From: Streptomyces endocoffeicus
Lineage (GTDB): Bacteria > Actinomycetota > Actinomycetes > Streptomycetales > Streptomycetaceae
Direction: 5' to 3'
Length of the DNA: 64,000 nt
NCBI RefSeq assembly: GCF_016741935.1
Contig: NZ_JAERRG010000017.1
Location: 62,001 to 126,000 of the forward strand
The notes below the pieces were generated by a model. It was not told the origin of the DNA and did no database searches. It saw nothing but the letters and a program-made list of their open reading frames with translations. Both the position numbers and the translations under genes were made by a program. Positions 56,435 to 64,000 of this stretch are shown piece by piece; positions within the stretch are counted from its first letter, which is position 1; every line of letters starts with the position of its first letter.

Positions 56435-57505
56435 CTAGCCCAGCCGGGGCTTGATCTGCTCGGTGAAGAGGGTCTGTTTCCGCTCGGCGCCCAGATGGCA
56501 GGCGGCGCCGCGGCCGTCCGGCAGCGACGGCCGCTCGGTGGCGCAGCGGTCGCCCGACACCTGGTCGGTGTAGCGGCACCGCGGGTGGAAGGGGCAGCCC
56601 GGCGGGGGGCTGAGCAGGCTCGGCGGGGAGCCGGGGATGGGGCTCAGCGGTTCGTCCACGGCGGAGGTCAGCCGCGGCATGGAGCTCAGCAGCCCCCAGG
56701 TGTACGGGTGCTGGGGCGCCCGCAGCACCTCGCGGACCGTACCGCGCTCCACGGCCCGGCCCGCGTACATCACCAGCAGATCGTCGGCGGTGTTGGCCAC
56801 CACGCCCAGGTCATGGGTGATGAGGATGATCGCGGAGCCGAACTCCTGCTGGAGGTCCTTGAGCAGGTCGAGGATCTGGGCCTGGACGGTGACGTCGAGG
56901 GCGGTGGTCGGCTCGTCGGCGATCAGCAGGTCGGGGTCGCAGACCAGCGACATCGCGATCATCGCGCGCTGCCGCATCCCGCCGGAGAACTGGTGCGGAT
57001 AGTCGTCCACCCGCAGCCGCGGGTTGGGGATGCCGACCTTCTCCAGCATCTGGATCGCCCGGGAGCGGGCCTCGCTCTTGGAGGCGCCGGTGTGCTTGCG
57101 GTACGGCTCGGCGATCTGGCGGCCCACGGTGTAGTACGGCGACAGGGCGGTCAGCGGGTCCTGGAAGATCATCGCCATGGTGTTGCCGCGCAGCCGCTCC
57201 AGGGTGCGCTCCGGCGCGCCGGTCAGCTCCTGCCCGTCCAGCAGGATCTCGCCGCTGACGGTGGTGGTGCGCGGGTCGTGCAGGCCCAGGACGGTGAGGT
57301 TGGTGACGGACTTCCCGGAGCCGGACTCGCCCACGATGCCGAGCGTCCGGCCGCGTTCGAGGTCGAAGGAGAGGCCGTCGACGGCCTTGACGATCCCGTC
57401 CTCGGTGGCGAACCGGACGTACAGATCGCGTACGGACAGGAAGGCGCCGCCGCCGGGGGCCGGTGGCGGCGTCGCGCCGTCGTCGGGCTTGGTGAGTGTG
57501 GTCAT
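56435..57505 (-). CDS. bldKD: Oligopeptide ABC transporter ATP-binding protein (BldKD-like), operon 3
   Basis: This 356-residue OppD-type ATPase has YVRFATEDGIVKAVDGLSFD, Walker A GESGSGKS, MIFQDPLTALSPYYTVGRQI, signature FSGGMRQRAMIAMSLV, Walker B LLIADEPTTALDV and C-terminal CPFHPRCRYTDQVSGDRC. It follows the permease gene by 19 bp and precedes the second ATPase gene by 26 bp. Together the two ATPases energise import. Confidence 0.88.
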   Translation of the reverse strand: MTTLTKPDDGATPPPAPGGGAFLSVRDLYVRFATEDGIVKAVDGLSFDLERGRTLGIVGESGSGKSVTNLTVLGLHDPRTTTVSGEILLDGQELTGAPERTLERLRGNTMAMIFQDPLTALSPYYTVGRQIAEPYRKHTGASKSEARSRAIQMLEKVGIPNPRLRVDDYPHQFSGGMRQRAMIAMSLVCDPDLLIADEPTTALDVTVQAQILDLLKDLQQEFGSAIILITHDLGVVANTADDLLVMYAGRAVERGTVREVLRAPQHPYTWGLLSSMPRLTSAVDEPLSPIPGSPPSLLSPPPGCPFHPRCRYTDQVSGDRCATERPSLPDGRGAACHLGAERKQTLFTEQIKPRLG

Positions 57506-57524
57506 CTCGGCAGCTCCGGGTCTG

Positions 57525-58502
57525 TCAGGCGAGGCGCACGCGCGGGTCGATGAAGGCGTAGGCGGCGTCGACCAGGATGTTGAACACCACGATGGCCGCG
57601 GAGCTGACCAGCATCACGCCCATCAGCATCGGCAGATCGGTGAGCTGGACGGATTCCACCGCCAGCCGTCCGATGCCGTGCAGGGTGAAGGTGTACTCGG
57701 TGACCATGGCCCCGCCGAGGAGCGATCCGAGGTCGATGCCGAAGATGGTGATGATGGGGGCGATGGCGCCGCGCCAGGCGTAGCGGAAGAAGACCGTGCG
57801 GCTGGAGAGCCCCTTGGCCCTCGCCGTGCGGACATGGTCCTCCTGCAGCTGCTCGACCATCTGGGAGCGGGTCATCCGGCTGTAGTTGGCCATGAAGATC
57901 AGCGAGAGCACCACCCAGGGCAGCAGCATCCCGCTGAACCACTTCGCCGGATTCTCGGTGAAGGGGTAGTAGGCGGGCTGGTCCATGATGCCCAGCCCGC
58001 TGACGAACCAGGCCAGGGCGAGCACCCCGACGAAGTAGATCTGCATCGATGCGCCGAGCAGCGACAGCGAGCTGAAGAACTTGTCGATCCAGGTGCCGCG
58101 CCGCCAGGCCGCGATCATGCCGATGCCGATCCCGCAGACCAGGAAGACGGCGGCGCCGCCGACGGCGAGCGAGAGGGTGGTCGGGAAGCGGTCGACGATG
58201 GTGCTCCAGACCGGCTCCTGGCTGACGAAGGAGTAGCCGAAGCAGGGTGCCGCGCAGTGCCCCACGGCGAAGTCCCGCCCGGCGACGATCCCCACCATGA
58301 ACTTCCAGTACTGGACCGGCACCGGCTGGTCCAGGCCCAGATTCTTGTTGATCATGGCGAGCGAGGTGGGGTCGCAGTTCTTGCCGCAGGCGAGCCGGGC
58401 CGGTTCGGCGGGCAGGGCGAAGAAGAGGAAGAACGTGATCGCGCTGATCAGGATCAGGATCACGATCGCGCCGAGGGACCGGCGGGCGAGGAATCTCAAC
58501 AT
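57525..58502 (-). CDS. bldKC: Oligopeptide ABC transporter permease (BldKC-like), operon 3
   Basis: This 325-residue OppB-type permease begins MLRFLARRSLGAIVILILIS. It has an extracytoplasmic loop with several cysteines (LACGKNCDPTS, GHCAAPCFGYS). The EAA loop is QEDHVRTARAKGLSSRTVFF and the C-terminus AAYAFIDPRVRLA. Loop cysteines suggest disulfides on the outer face. A perfect hairpin separates it from the binding-protein gene. Confidence 0.88.
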   Translation of the reverse strand: MLRFLARRSLGAIVILILISAITFFLFFALPAEPARLACGKNCDPTSLAMINKNLGLDQPVPVQYWKFMVGIVAGRDFAVGHCAAPCFGYSFVSQEPVWSTIVDRFPTTLSLAVGGAAVFLVCGIGIGMIAAWRRGTWIDKFFSSLSLLGASMQIYFVGVLALAWFVSGLGIMDQPAYYPFTENPAKWFSGMLLPWVVLSLIFMANYSRMTRSQMVEQLQEDHVRTARAKGLSSRTVFFRYAWRGAIAPIITIFGIDLGSLLGGAMVTEYTFTLHGIGRLAVESVQLTDLPMLMGVMLVSSAAIVVFNILVDAAYAFIDPRVRLA

Positions 58503-58532
58503 GACGTCGGTGATCTTCCGCTAGGGGCGGGT

Positions 58533-58566
58533 CCCGGCCGCGTCCGCCGGAGCGGACGCGGCCGGG
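58533..58566 (-). promoter_or_regulatory. Intercistronic hairpin in operon 3
   Basis: CCCGGCCGCGTCCGC (58533-58547), CGGA loop and its perfect complement (58552-58566) lie between the binding-protein stop and the next permease start. It matches the position of the 38200-38244 hairpin in operon 1. Confidence 0.75.
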
Positions 58567-58610
58567 TGCCGCGCTGCCTGGGTGCGGCCGCGGCTACGTG
58601 GCGAAGACGG

Positions 58611-60413
58611 CTACTTGATGAAGACGGCCGTCGGGTCCACGGCGCCGTAGACCGTGTTGAACTTCACTCCGCCGATACCCGAGCCCCAGAGGGTGAACAG
58701 CCGGTTGTAGAAGGTCGGGACGGCGGGGATGTCATCGGTGAGGATCTTCTCGCTGAGCTTGATCCAATCCGAGGTGGCCCGGCTCAGATCGCTGACCTTC
58801 GTGACCTTGCCGATCTCGTCGTTGACCGACGGGACGTTGAGGTGCGAGTAGTTCGCGGAGTCGTCGTAGACGTTCTCGCCGCCGTACACCGGCGGCACCA
58901 CGGTCGAGGCGGACGGCCAGTCGGCACCCCACGAGGACCGGTACAGGTCGAATTTGTTCTTGACCTTTCCGATCTGGGTGTAATAGGTCGACTGGTCGAT
59001 CTCCTTCTTCTGCACCTTGAACCCGGCCCGCTCCAGGGCCTGCTGGACGACCACCGAGGCGTCCTGGTGGGTGTCGCCGTTGCCGTAGGCGTAGACGAGC
59101 TCGTAGTTCTCCTTGCCCGCCTCCTTCAGCAGCTCCCTGGCCTTCTTGGCGTTGCCGCCGGGGTACTTCTTCTTCTGGAACGGGTCGAACTTGGGGTCGT
59201 AGCCCTTGAGCGTGGGGCCGACCAGCCCGCCGCCGATCTCACCGGCCTTCGGACCGCCGAACTGCTGGAGGTACTGACCGCTGGGGAAGGCCCAGGCGAT
59301 CGCCTCGCGCACCTTCTTGTCCTTGACCCGATCGGTGTTGATCGAGACGACATCCACATAGGGCTGCGTTTCGGTCAGCGACCGGGACATCGCCTCCTTG
59401 TCCTTGAGGACCGTGGAGATCTGCGAGGGGTCCACCGCGTTGGTGAACGTCATCCCGGTCCGGTCGGCCCCCTTGTTCGCCTGGAGCCGGCGGGTGGAGT
59501 CCACCCACTGATGGCCGAAGGAGACGTCGAAGGTGTTCACGTACTGATGGCGTATCGAGTCGGTCTTGGGGTCCCACTGGTCGTTCTTGACGAACTGGAT
59601 GCCCTTGCCCGGCTTGAAGTTCCGGATCTTGTACGGGCCGGAGGCCAGCGGGGCCTTGTCGTACTTCTGCTTGGTGTCCTTGCCCGGCGGCACCGCGCCG
59701 ATGTTCGGCATGGCGACCGCGAACGGCACCTCGGCGCGCGGCTGGTCGAAGTGGAAGACGATGGTCTTGTCGTCCGGGGTGTCCAGCACCGACTTGGGCA
59801 GGTGCTTGCCCTTGTAGGGGCCGTCCGGAAGCGCCTTGCGGTACTTCTGGCCCTCACCGGAGAGCCACTGCTGGAGATAGGTCGGCCCGGCGGCCTCGAA
59901 CGGCGCGTAAAGCCGCTCGACGGCGTGCCGGACGTCCTTGGAGGTGATGGGCGAGCCGTCCTCGAACTTCAGCCCGTCCTTGAGGGTGTACGTCCAGGTG
60001 CGGCCGCCGTCGGAGGACTTGCCGGTGTCGGTGGCGAGGTCGCCGACCAGCTTGGCCTTGCCCGTCTTGTCGTCGAACTGGTAGTTCGTCAGCGTCCGGT
60101 TGAAGAGCGTCTGCATGATCAGCTCATCGCTGACATAGATCTGCCCCGGGTCCAGATGCTCGAAGGCGTCCCGCTGCAGCACCGTGACGGTGCCGCCCTT
60201 CTTGGCGCCCGGCAGGTCCTTGGCCGGTCCGGTGGAGTCGGCGGCGGTGCCGAGGGTGATGTCCTGGGACTCCATCTTGGGCTCGTTCGAATCCTTGGGG
60301 TTCGAGCCACCGCCACCGCTGCTGCACCCCGCGAGCGCCAGGGCCCCCGCGGCCAGGGCGACGGCGTAGGTACGGGCTCTGCGACTCTTCTTCGACCGTT
60401 CTTCGATGTTCAC
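58611..60413 (-). CDS. bldKB: Oligopeptide-binding lipoprotein (BldKB-like), operon 3
   Basis: This 600-residue SBP_bac_5 lipoprotein starts at GTG 60413. The signal ends ALALAGC (lipobox) followed by SSGGGGSNPKDS. Motifs are HLDPGQIYVSDELIMQTLFN, WTYTLKDGLKFEDGSPITSK and VPTFYNRLFTLWGSGIGGVK. Length matches my recollection of BldKB, the lipoprotein that takes up a developmental signalling peptide in S. coelicolor. It is flanked by permease genes on both sides, which is the bldK order. Assignment to BldKB itself is probable, not certain. Confidence 0.87.
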   Translation of the reverse strand: MNIEERSKKSRRARTYAVALAAGALALAGCSSGGGGSNPKDSNEPKMESQDITLGTAADSTGPAKDLPGAKKGGTVTVLQRDAFEHLDPGQIYVSDELIMQTLFNRTLTNYQFDDKTGKAKLVGDLATDTGKSSDGGRTWTYTLKDGLKFEDGSPITSKDVRHAVERLYAPFEAAGPTYLQQWLSGEGQKYRKALPDGPYKGKHLPKSVLDTPDDKTIVFHFDQPRAEVPFAVAMPNIGAVPPGKDTKQKYDKAPLASGPYKIRNFKPGKGIQFVKNDQWDPKTDSIRHQYVNTFDVSFGHQWVDSTRRLQANKGADRTGMTFTNAVDPSQISTVLKDKEAMSRSLTETQPYVDVVSINTDRVKDKKVREAIAWAFPSGQYLQQFGGPKAGEIGGGLVGPTLKGYDPKFDPFQKKKYPGGNAKKARELLKEAGKENYELVYAYGNGDTHQDASVVVQQALERAGFKVQKKEIDQSTYYTQIGKVKNKFDLYRSSWGADWPSASTVVPPVYGGENVYDDSANYSHLNVPSVNDEIGKVTKVSDLSRATSDWIKLSEKILTDDIPAVPTFYNRLFTLWGSGIGGVKFNTVYGAVDPTAVFIK

Positions 60414-60483
60414 GTTGCCACTGCACCTGCCTCATCGGACGGAAGACTTGCCGTTCACTGCCTTGGGCCCGCCGGCCCCCCGG

Positions 60484-61491
60484 TCACCGCGTGGTCTTGG
60501 GGTCCATCGCGTCCCGGACCGAGTCCCCGAGCAGGTTGAAGGCGACCACGAAGACCACCATGGCGATGCCGGGGAAGAACATGTAGGTGATGTCGCCCTC
60601 GTAGAAGTTCGCGCCCTTGGCGAACATCCGGCCCCAGTCGGGGGTCGGCTCCACCACGCCGACACCGAGGAAGGACAGCGCCGCCTCCGTCGTCACGAAG
60701 TTCGGCAGCATCAGCGTGGACTGCACCAGGATGGGCGTGACCAGGTTGGGCAGCAGCTCCTTGCGGACGATCCGCCACGGCGAGGCGCCGGTCACCCTGG
60801 CGGCCTCGACGAACTCACGCTCCCTCAGGGACAGCACCTGGCCGCGCAGCAGCCGGGCCAGCTGCATCCAGCCCAGCAGCCACAACACCATCACCAGGGC
60901 CGTCACCCGGAAATAGGTGGGCGTCTCCTTCTGCGGGCTGACGAACAGCGCGGTGACCACCGGCATGAAGGCGACGAAGAACAGCTGCTGCGGAAAGGAC
61001 AGCAGCAGATCGATGAGGCGGCCGAGGAAGTAGTCGGTGCGGCCGCCCGTATAGCCCGCCACCACGCCGATCACGATGCCGGTGAGCGTGGACAGCACGG
61101 TCGCGGCCAGCCCGATCAGCAGCGAGGTGCGGATGCCGTAGACGAGCTGGGTCAGCACATCGCGGCCCAGCTTGGGCTCGACGCCGAACCAGAACTCGCC
61201 GTCGATGCCGCCGTTGGGCTTCATCGGATAGCCGGTGAGGGGGTCCAGCAGCTCGGGCCGGTCCAGTCCGTAGGTGGTGTACGGATCCTTGCCGTACAGC
61301 CAGGCGATCACCGGCGCCAGCACGGCGACGGCGAAGAAGAAAACCACCACGCACGCGGAGATCACACCGGTGCGGTCGCGTCTGAAGCGCCGCCACATCA
61401 GCTGGCGGGGCGCCAGACCGGCCGGCGCCTCGCCCTCCGTGCCGCCCGGTGCGGTCTTCTCGACCACGCCGGTCTGGGATGGACTCGTCAT
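60484..61491 (-). CDS. bldKA: Oligopeptide ABC transporter permease (BldKA-like), operon 3
   Basis: This 335-residue OppC-type permease is the first gene of operon 3. The cytoplasmic N-terminus of about 35 residues (TGVVEKTAPGGTEGEAPAGL) is followed by TM1 GVISACVVVFFFAVAVLAPV. EPKLGRDVLTQLVYGIRTSL and the EAA loop EREFVEAARVTGASPWRIVR are present; the C-terminus is VRDAMDPKTTR. Upstream lies a 523-bp regulatory region with a palindrome and other dyads. Confidence 0.88.
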   Translation of the reverse strand: MTSPSQTGVVEKTAPGGTEGEAPAGLAPRQLMWRRFRRDRTGVISACVVVFFFAVAVLAPVIAWLYGKDPYTTYGLDRPELLDPLTGYPMKPNGGIDGEFWFGVEPKLGRDVLTQLVYGIRTSLLIGLAATVLSTLTGIVIGVVAGYTGGRTDYFLGRLIDLLLSFPQQLFFVAFMPVVTALFVSPQKETPTYFRVTALVMVLWLLGWMQLARLLRGQVLSLREREFVEAARVTGASPWRIVRKELLPNLVTPILVQSTLMLPNFVTTEAALSFLGVGVVEPTPDWGRMFAKGANFYEGDITYMFFPGIAMVVFVVAFNLLGDSVRDAMDPKTTR

Positions 61492-61512
61492 CGCGTAGCG
61501 TCCCCCCGCACT

Positions 61513-61523
61513 GGTGTCACACC
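61513..61523. promoter_or_regulatory. Short palindrome upstream of operon 3
   Basis: GGTGTCACACC is an 11-bp palindrome around a central C, 22 bp before the operon 3 start codon. It is close enough to overlap the leader or promoter. Confidence 0.35.
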
Positions 61524-61712
61524 GTCAACTCGCGTTGTCTATGCGCGTCATGCCGCCGCCCGCTCGCCAGGGTGGTGCATGCGTGTCGGGTTGAGCGGAC
61601 TTTCGCAATCGGGGAACGGCACAGTCAAGGGTCCGGGGAGGGTGGATGTGCCGCTCATTCGAACCTTGAGCGAACATTTGGCAGATCGAGGTCCGGGCGT
61701 GCTTGACAGAGA

Positions 61713-61726
61713 TCCCCCATGGGGGA
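61713..61726. promoter_or_regulatory. 14-bp perfect palindrome in the operon 3 control region
   Basis: TCCCCCATGGGGGA lies about 220 bp before the operon 3 start. TTGACA (61703-61708) sits directly beside it on the plus strand. It is a candidate operator. The neighbouring 61492-62014 region contains no gene. Confidence 0.45.
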
Positions 61727-61838
61727 CAAAGCGTGGACTATGGGCAGGAATCGCGTTAACACACCGGCAACTCATCTGTCGCAACACCGATATACGGACG
61801 CGTCAGGCTGAACTGCGTACGGCCGTGCGGGTGCCGTG

Positions 61839-61874
61839 GACCGGCCGGGGCGCGCGATGCCGCCCCGGCCGGTC
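61839..61874. terminator. GC hairpin in the 61.5-62.0 kb spacer
   Basis: GACCGGCCGGGGC (61839-61851) and GCCCCGGCCGGTC (61862-61874) form a perfect 13-bp stem with a ten-base loop. It lies between divergent genes, so it may insulate them or belong to an unannotated short transcript. Confidence 0.5.
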
Positions 61875-61927
61875 GCACCACTTCGGGGGGTTCGGCCGGT
61901 CATGTCTCCCGGCGGTCTCCGGACGGT

Positions 61928-61967
61928 CACGATCCGCATTTTTCTTCCACGATCCGTATTTTTCTTC
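61928..61967. repeat. Adjacent 20-bp AT-rich direct repeats
   Basis: CACGATCCGCATTTTTCTTC (61928-61947) and CACGATCCGTATTTTTCTTC (61948-61967) differ at one base. They end 47 bp before the membrane-protein ATG. The T-tracts are rare in this genome and suggest protein binding or curvature. Confidence 0.85.
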
Positions 61968-62014
61968 GGCCCGCGACGGTTGCCCGGGGTGCGAGGCGGG
62001 GGAGACCTACGGCT

Positions 62015-63256
62015 ATGGGGCAGGGACGGATACTCAACAGCGGAGCGCGCGTCTTCGGGGCGCTCGTCTGCGCGGTTCTCGGGCTGATCTCGCTGGGATG
62101 GATCATCCACGACCTGGACAAGGCCGATGAGGCGAACCATCTGTGGTGGACCTGGGCGGGGCTGCCGTTCCGGGCCACCGGCGGGATCTTCGGCTCCTCC
62201 CTGCTCGACCTCGCGCTGCTGCTGGTCTACGCGGTCGTCGGGATCACCGCCCTGCGCTCACCGGCCGCCGCGGGCGCGCTCGGCGCGGTCGCGGTGGTGA
62301 CCGTCGCGGTGCGCCTGCCCAGCCTGTGGAACCTGAACTCCGACTGGCTCCAGGGCATCCCCGGCGACCTGAAGACCCGGGCGAATGCCAGCGCCTGGGC
62401 GCAGGTGGTGCTCGCGGGGCTGCTGCTGGCCGTCGTGGCCGCCGCCCGCCGCCCCGCCGACCTCGCCGCCGAGCCCGGCCGGCCGGTCTCGCCCGCCGAC
62501 CGGCCGCCGGGCCGCCCCGCGCCCGGGGCGGCGGTCGTCGGCGCGCTGTTCCTGGGCGCCATCGGGGCCGTCATGGCCGCCTGGCAGATCTACTGGGCCC
62601 AGGAGCGCGGCTGGGAGATCTACAAGTACCTGCTCACCGGCAAGCACACGCTGCCCACCCTGCTCTCGGCGCCCGGTGCCTGGGTCGCGTGGGCGGCGGT
62701 GGCGCTGTGTCTGGCCGGAGCGGCCGCCGCGCTCGCGCGCGCCCCGCTGGCGCGCCCGCTGGGGATGGTGGCGGCGGCGCTGGTCACGGTCACGGGGATC
62801 AGCGAGGCATCGCTCTACATCAAGCTGGACTATGTGGACCACCTCAGCGATCTGCCGACGGTGGGCGTGCTCAGTGTGCTCACCGGCTTCTTCGAGGCGA
62901 TCGCGGGGCTGATCGCCCTGATCGTGCTGGCGCGGCGGGGCGTGGACGAGGACGCCGCAGGCCTCGGGGGCGCTCCGGCATACGGCGGCGGCTATGGCGG
63001 CTACGACGGGAGCTATGACGGGGGCTACGACCCCCAGGGGCCCGGGGGCTACGGGGACGGCTCCGGGGCCGGGGGCTACGGCGGCGGTTACGGCAACAGC
63101 GGCTACGGCGGCGGCTATGGCAACAGCGGTTACGGCAGCGGCGGTTACGCCCCGCCGCCGCCCGCCACTCCGCCGCTGGTGCCCCCGCCGCCCGGCACCC
63201 CGCCCACCGCACCCCCGCCGCCGCCCGCACCCCCGGCCCCGCCACCGGGCTGGTGA
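62015..63256 (+). CDS. Membrane protein with Gly/Tyr- and Pro-rich tail
   Basis: This 413-residue protein starts at ATG 62015, 11 bases after GGCGGGGGAG. About seven membrane helices are visible, beginning GARVFGALVCAVLGLISLGW and ending GFFEAIAGLIALIVLARRGV (about residue 310). The last 100 residues are a GY-rich repeat (YGGGYGNSGYGGGYGNSGYG) and then a Pro-rich run. That cytoplasmic tail is likely disordered. Function is unknown. It is divergent from operon 3 and has no operon partners. Confidence 0.82.
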   Translation: MGQGRILNSGARVFGALVCAVLGLISLGWIIHDLDKADEANHLWWTWAGLPFRATGGIFGSSLLDLALLLVYAVVGITALRSPAAAGALGAVAVVTVAVRLPSLWNLNSDWLQGIPGDLKTRANASAWAQVVLAGLLLAVVAAARRPADLAAEPGRPVSPADRPPGRPAPGAAVVGALFLGAIGAVMAAWQIYWAQERGWEIYKYLLTGKHTLPTLLSAPGAWVAWAAVALCLAGAAAALARAPLARPLGMVAAALVTVTGISEASLYIKLDYVDHLSDLPTVGVLSVLTGFFEAIAGLIALIVLARRGVDEDAAGLGGAPAYGGGYGGYDGSYDGGYDPQGPGGYGDGSGAGGYGGGYGNSGYGGGYGNSGYGSGGYAPPPPATPPLVPPPPGTPPTAPPPPPAPPAPPPGW

Positions 63257-63262
63257 CGGCGG

Positions 63263-63350
63263 TTCGCGCCCCGAAGGGGCGCGGGGCTGTGTCGATGTGC
63301 GGCTCCGCCGCGTGGGCGCGACCAGCCACGACGCAGCCGCAGACGATCGA
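63263..63350. repeat. Dispersed GC-rich repeat, type D
   Basis: GCGCCCCGAAGGGGCGCGGGG is followed by GTCGATGTGCGGCTCCGCCG and GGGCGCGACCAGCCACGACG. The middle block is shared with copies A (26766-26790) and B (33543-33567). It fills the convergent gap between the membrane-protein and peptidase genes. Confidence 0.6.
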
Positions 63351-63380
63351 CGGCAGGTCGGGGCGTTTCCAGCGCAGCGC

Positions 63381-64000
63381 CTACCGAAGGCCGAGGGACC
63401 GCTTGAGGAAGTCCACCTGAAGCAGGAGCAGATTCTCCGCGACCTGCTCCTGCGGGGTCATATGGGTCACCCCGGACAGCGGCAGCACCTCATGCGGACG
63501 GCCCGCGGCCAGCAGCGCCGAGGAGAGCCGCAGGGTGTGCGCGGCCACCACGTTGTCGTCCGCCAGACCGTGAATGATCATCATCGGCCGGACGGTCTCC
63601 GCCGCGCCGGACAGCCCCTCGTCGGTCACCAGCGAGTTGGCCGCGTAGACCTCGGGCTGTTCGTCCGGCAGGCCCAGATACCGCTCGGTGTAGTGGGTGT
63701 CGTACAGCCGCAAGTCCGTCACCGGGGCGCCCACCACGCCCGCGTGGAAGACATCGGGGCGGCGCAGCACCGCCAGCGCGGCCAGATAGCCGCCGTAGGA
63801 CCAGCCGCGGATGGCCACCCGGCCGAGGTCCAGCGGATAGCGCCCGGCGAGCGCCGTCACCGCCTCGACCTGGTCCTCCAGCGTGACCGCGGCCAGGTCG
63901 TCGCGCACCGCCTTCTCCCAGGCGGGGGAGCGGCCGGGGGTGCCGCGGCCGTCGGCGACGACCACCGCGAAGCCCTGGTCGGCGAACCACTGCGAGGTGA
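63381..64000 (-). CDS. S9 prolyl oligopeptidase-family peptidase, 3' part (partial)
   Basis: About 206 C-terminal residues are present; the gene continues beyond base 64000. The catalytic triad is visible: Ser in IRGWSYGGYLAALA, Asp in IHGLADDNV and His in SGVTHMTPQEQ. VVVADGRGTPGRSPAWEKAV is the usual approach to the nucleophile elbow in dipeptidyl-peptidase IV-like enzymes. It probably removes dipeptides from the N-terminus of substrates. The N-terminal beta-propeller would lie outside the window. Location cannot be judged without the N-terminus. Confidence 0.9.
   Translation of the reverse strand, partial: TSQWFADQGFAVVVADGRGTPGRSPAWEKAVRDDLAAVTLEDQVEAVTALAGRYPLDLGRVAIRGWSYGGYLAALAVLRRPDVFHAGVVGAPVTDLRLYDTHYTERYLGLPDEQPEVYAANSLVTDEGLSGAAETVRPMMIIHGLADDNVVAAHTLRLSSALLAAGRPHEVLPLSGVTHMTPQEQVAENLLLLQVDFLKRSLGLR

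Noticed and set aside
57177..60539. 1120-codon open frame on the plus strand
   Set aside because: It lies antisense to a clear permease and binding-protein pair. Its translation is Gly/Val/Asp/Arg-rich without domains, as expected from GC bias on the opposite strand.

Overview
The window reads as a high-GC actinobacterial chromosome, almost certainly Streptomyces. Supporting signs are a WhiB-like protein, a SpoIIE-type phosphatase with its own kinase-like domain, an XRE/DUF5753 + DUF397 + HATPase trio, DUF4245, DUF1707 and DUF6542 proteins, BldK-like oligopeptide transporters, and strong third-position GC bias that creates long false ORFs on the wrong strand.

Layout. 1-10 kb is conserved core: DUF1707 protein, WblI-like regulator, GlpX, DUF4245, a RutE-like nitroreductase, exonuclease VII (xseB/xseA), ispH, polyphosphate glucokinase, DUF6542 and ychF. 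10.0-13.7 kb is a decayed accessory insert. It holds an excisionase-like HTH, a VapBC-like toxin-antitoxin pair, a DUF234-type ATPase plus a duplicated fragment of its 3' end, and a creatininase remnant. 13.7-26.4 kb carries propionyl-CoA synthetase, a hypothetical protein, an F420-type oxidoreductase, a Uma2 nuclease-fold protein, an M1 peptidase lipoprotein, a GntR regulator, an APC permease, a SPOR protein, a Nudix hydrolase and a PAS-PAS-GAF-SpoIIE-HATPase phosphatase. 26.9-30.8 kb is a succinate dehydrogenase operon. Together with a lipoprotein gene it is bracketed by two inverted copies of a GC-rich repeat element (26471-26878 and 33265-33750). typA follows.

36.5-61.5 kb holds three complete oligopeptide ABC transporters. 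Operon 1 (plus strand) and operon 2 (minus strand) have the same order: binding protein, two permeases, two ATPases. They face each other across a whiJ/abaA-like regulatory trio. Operon 3 (minus strand) has the order permease, binding protein, permease, ATPase, ATPase, which is the BldK order. A TetR regulator with a divergent oxidoreductase lies between operons 2 and 3.

The most interesting locus also lies between operons 2 and 3. It is a 27-codon gene (54171-54254, minus) with a strong ribosome binding site, encoding a peptide that ends LPYSYY. A perfect 15-bp hairpin and then a cytochrome P450 gene (52771-54090) follow on the same strand. A divergent GNAT acetyltransferase starts just upstream. 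This looks like a minimal P450-tailored RiPP cluster of the cittilin/biarylitide/atropopeptide kind, with a Y-x-Y-Y core. The window ends with a membrane protein and the 3' end of an S9 peptidase gene.

All statements come from reading sequence and translations; no database search was run. I saw no tRNA, rRNA or CRISPR.
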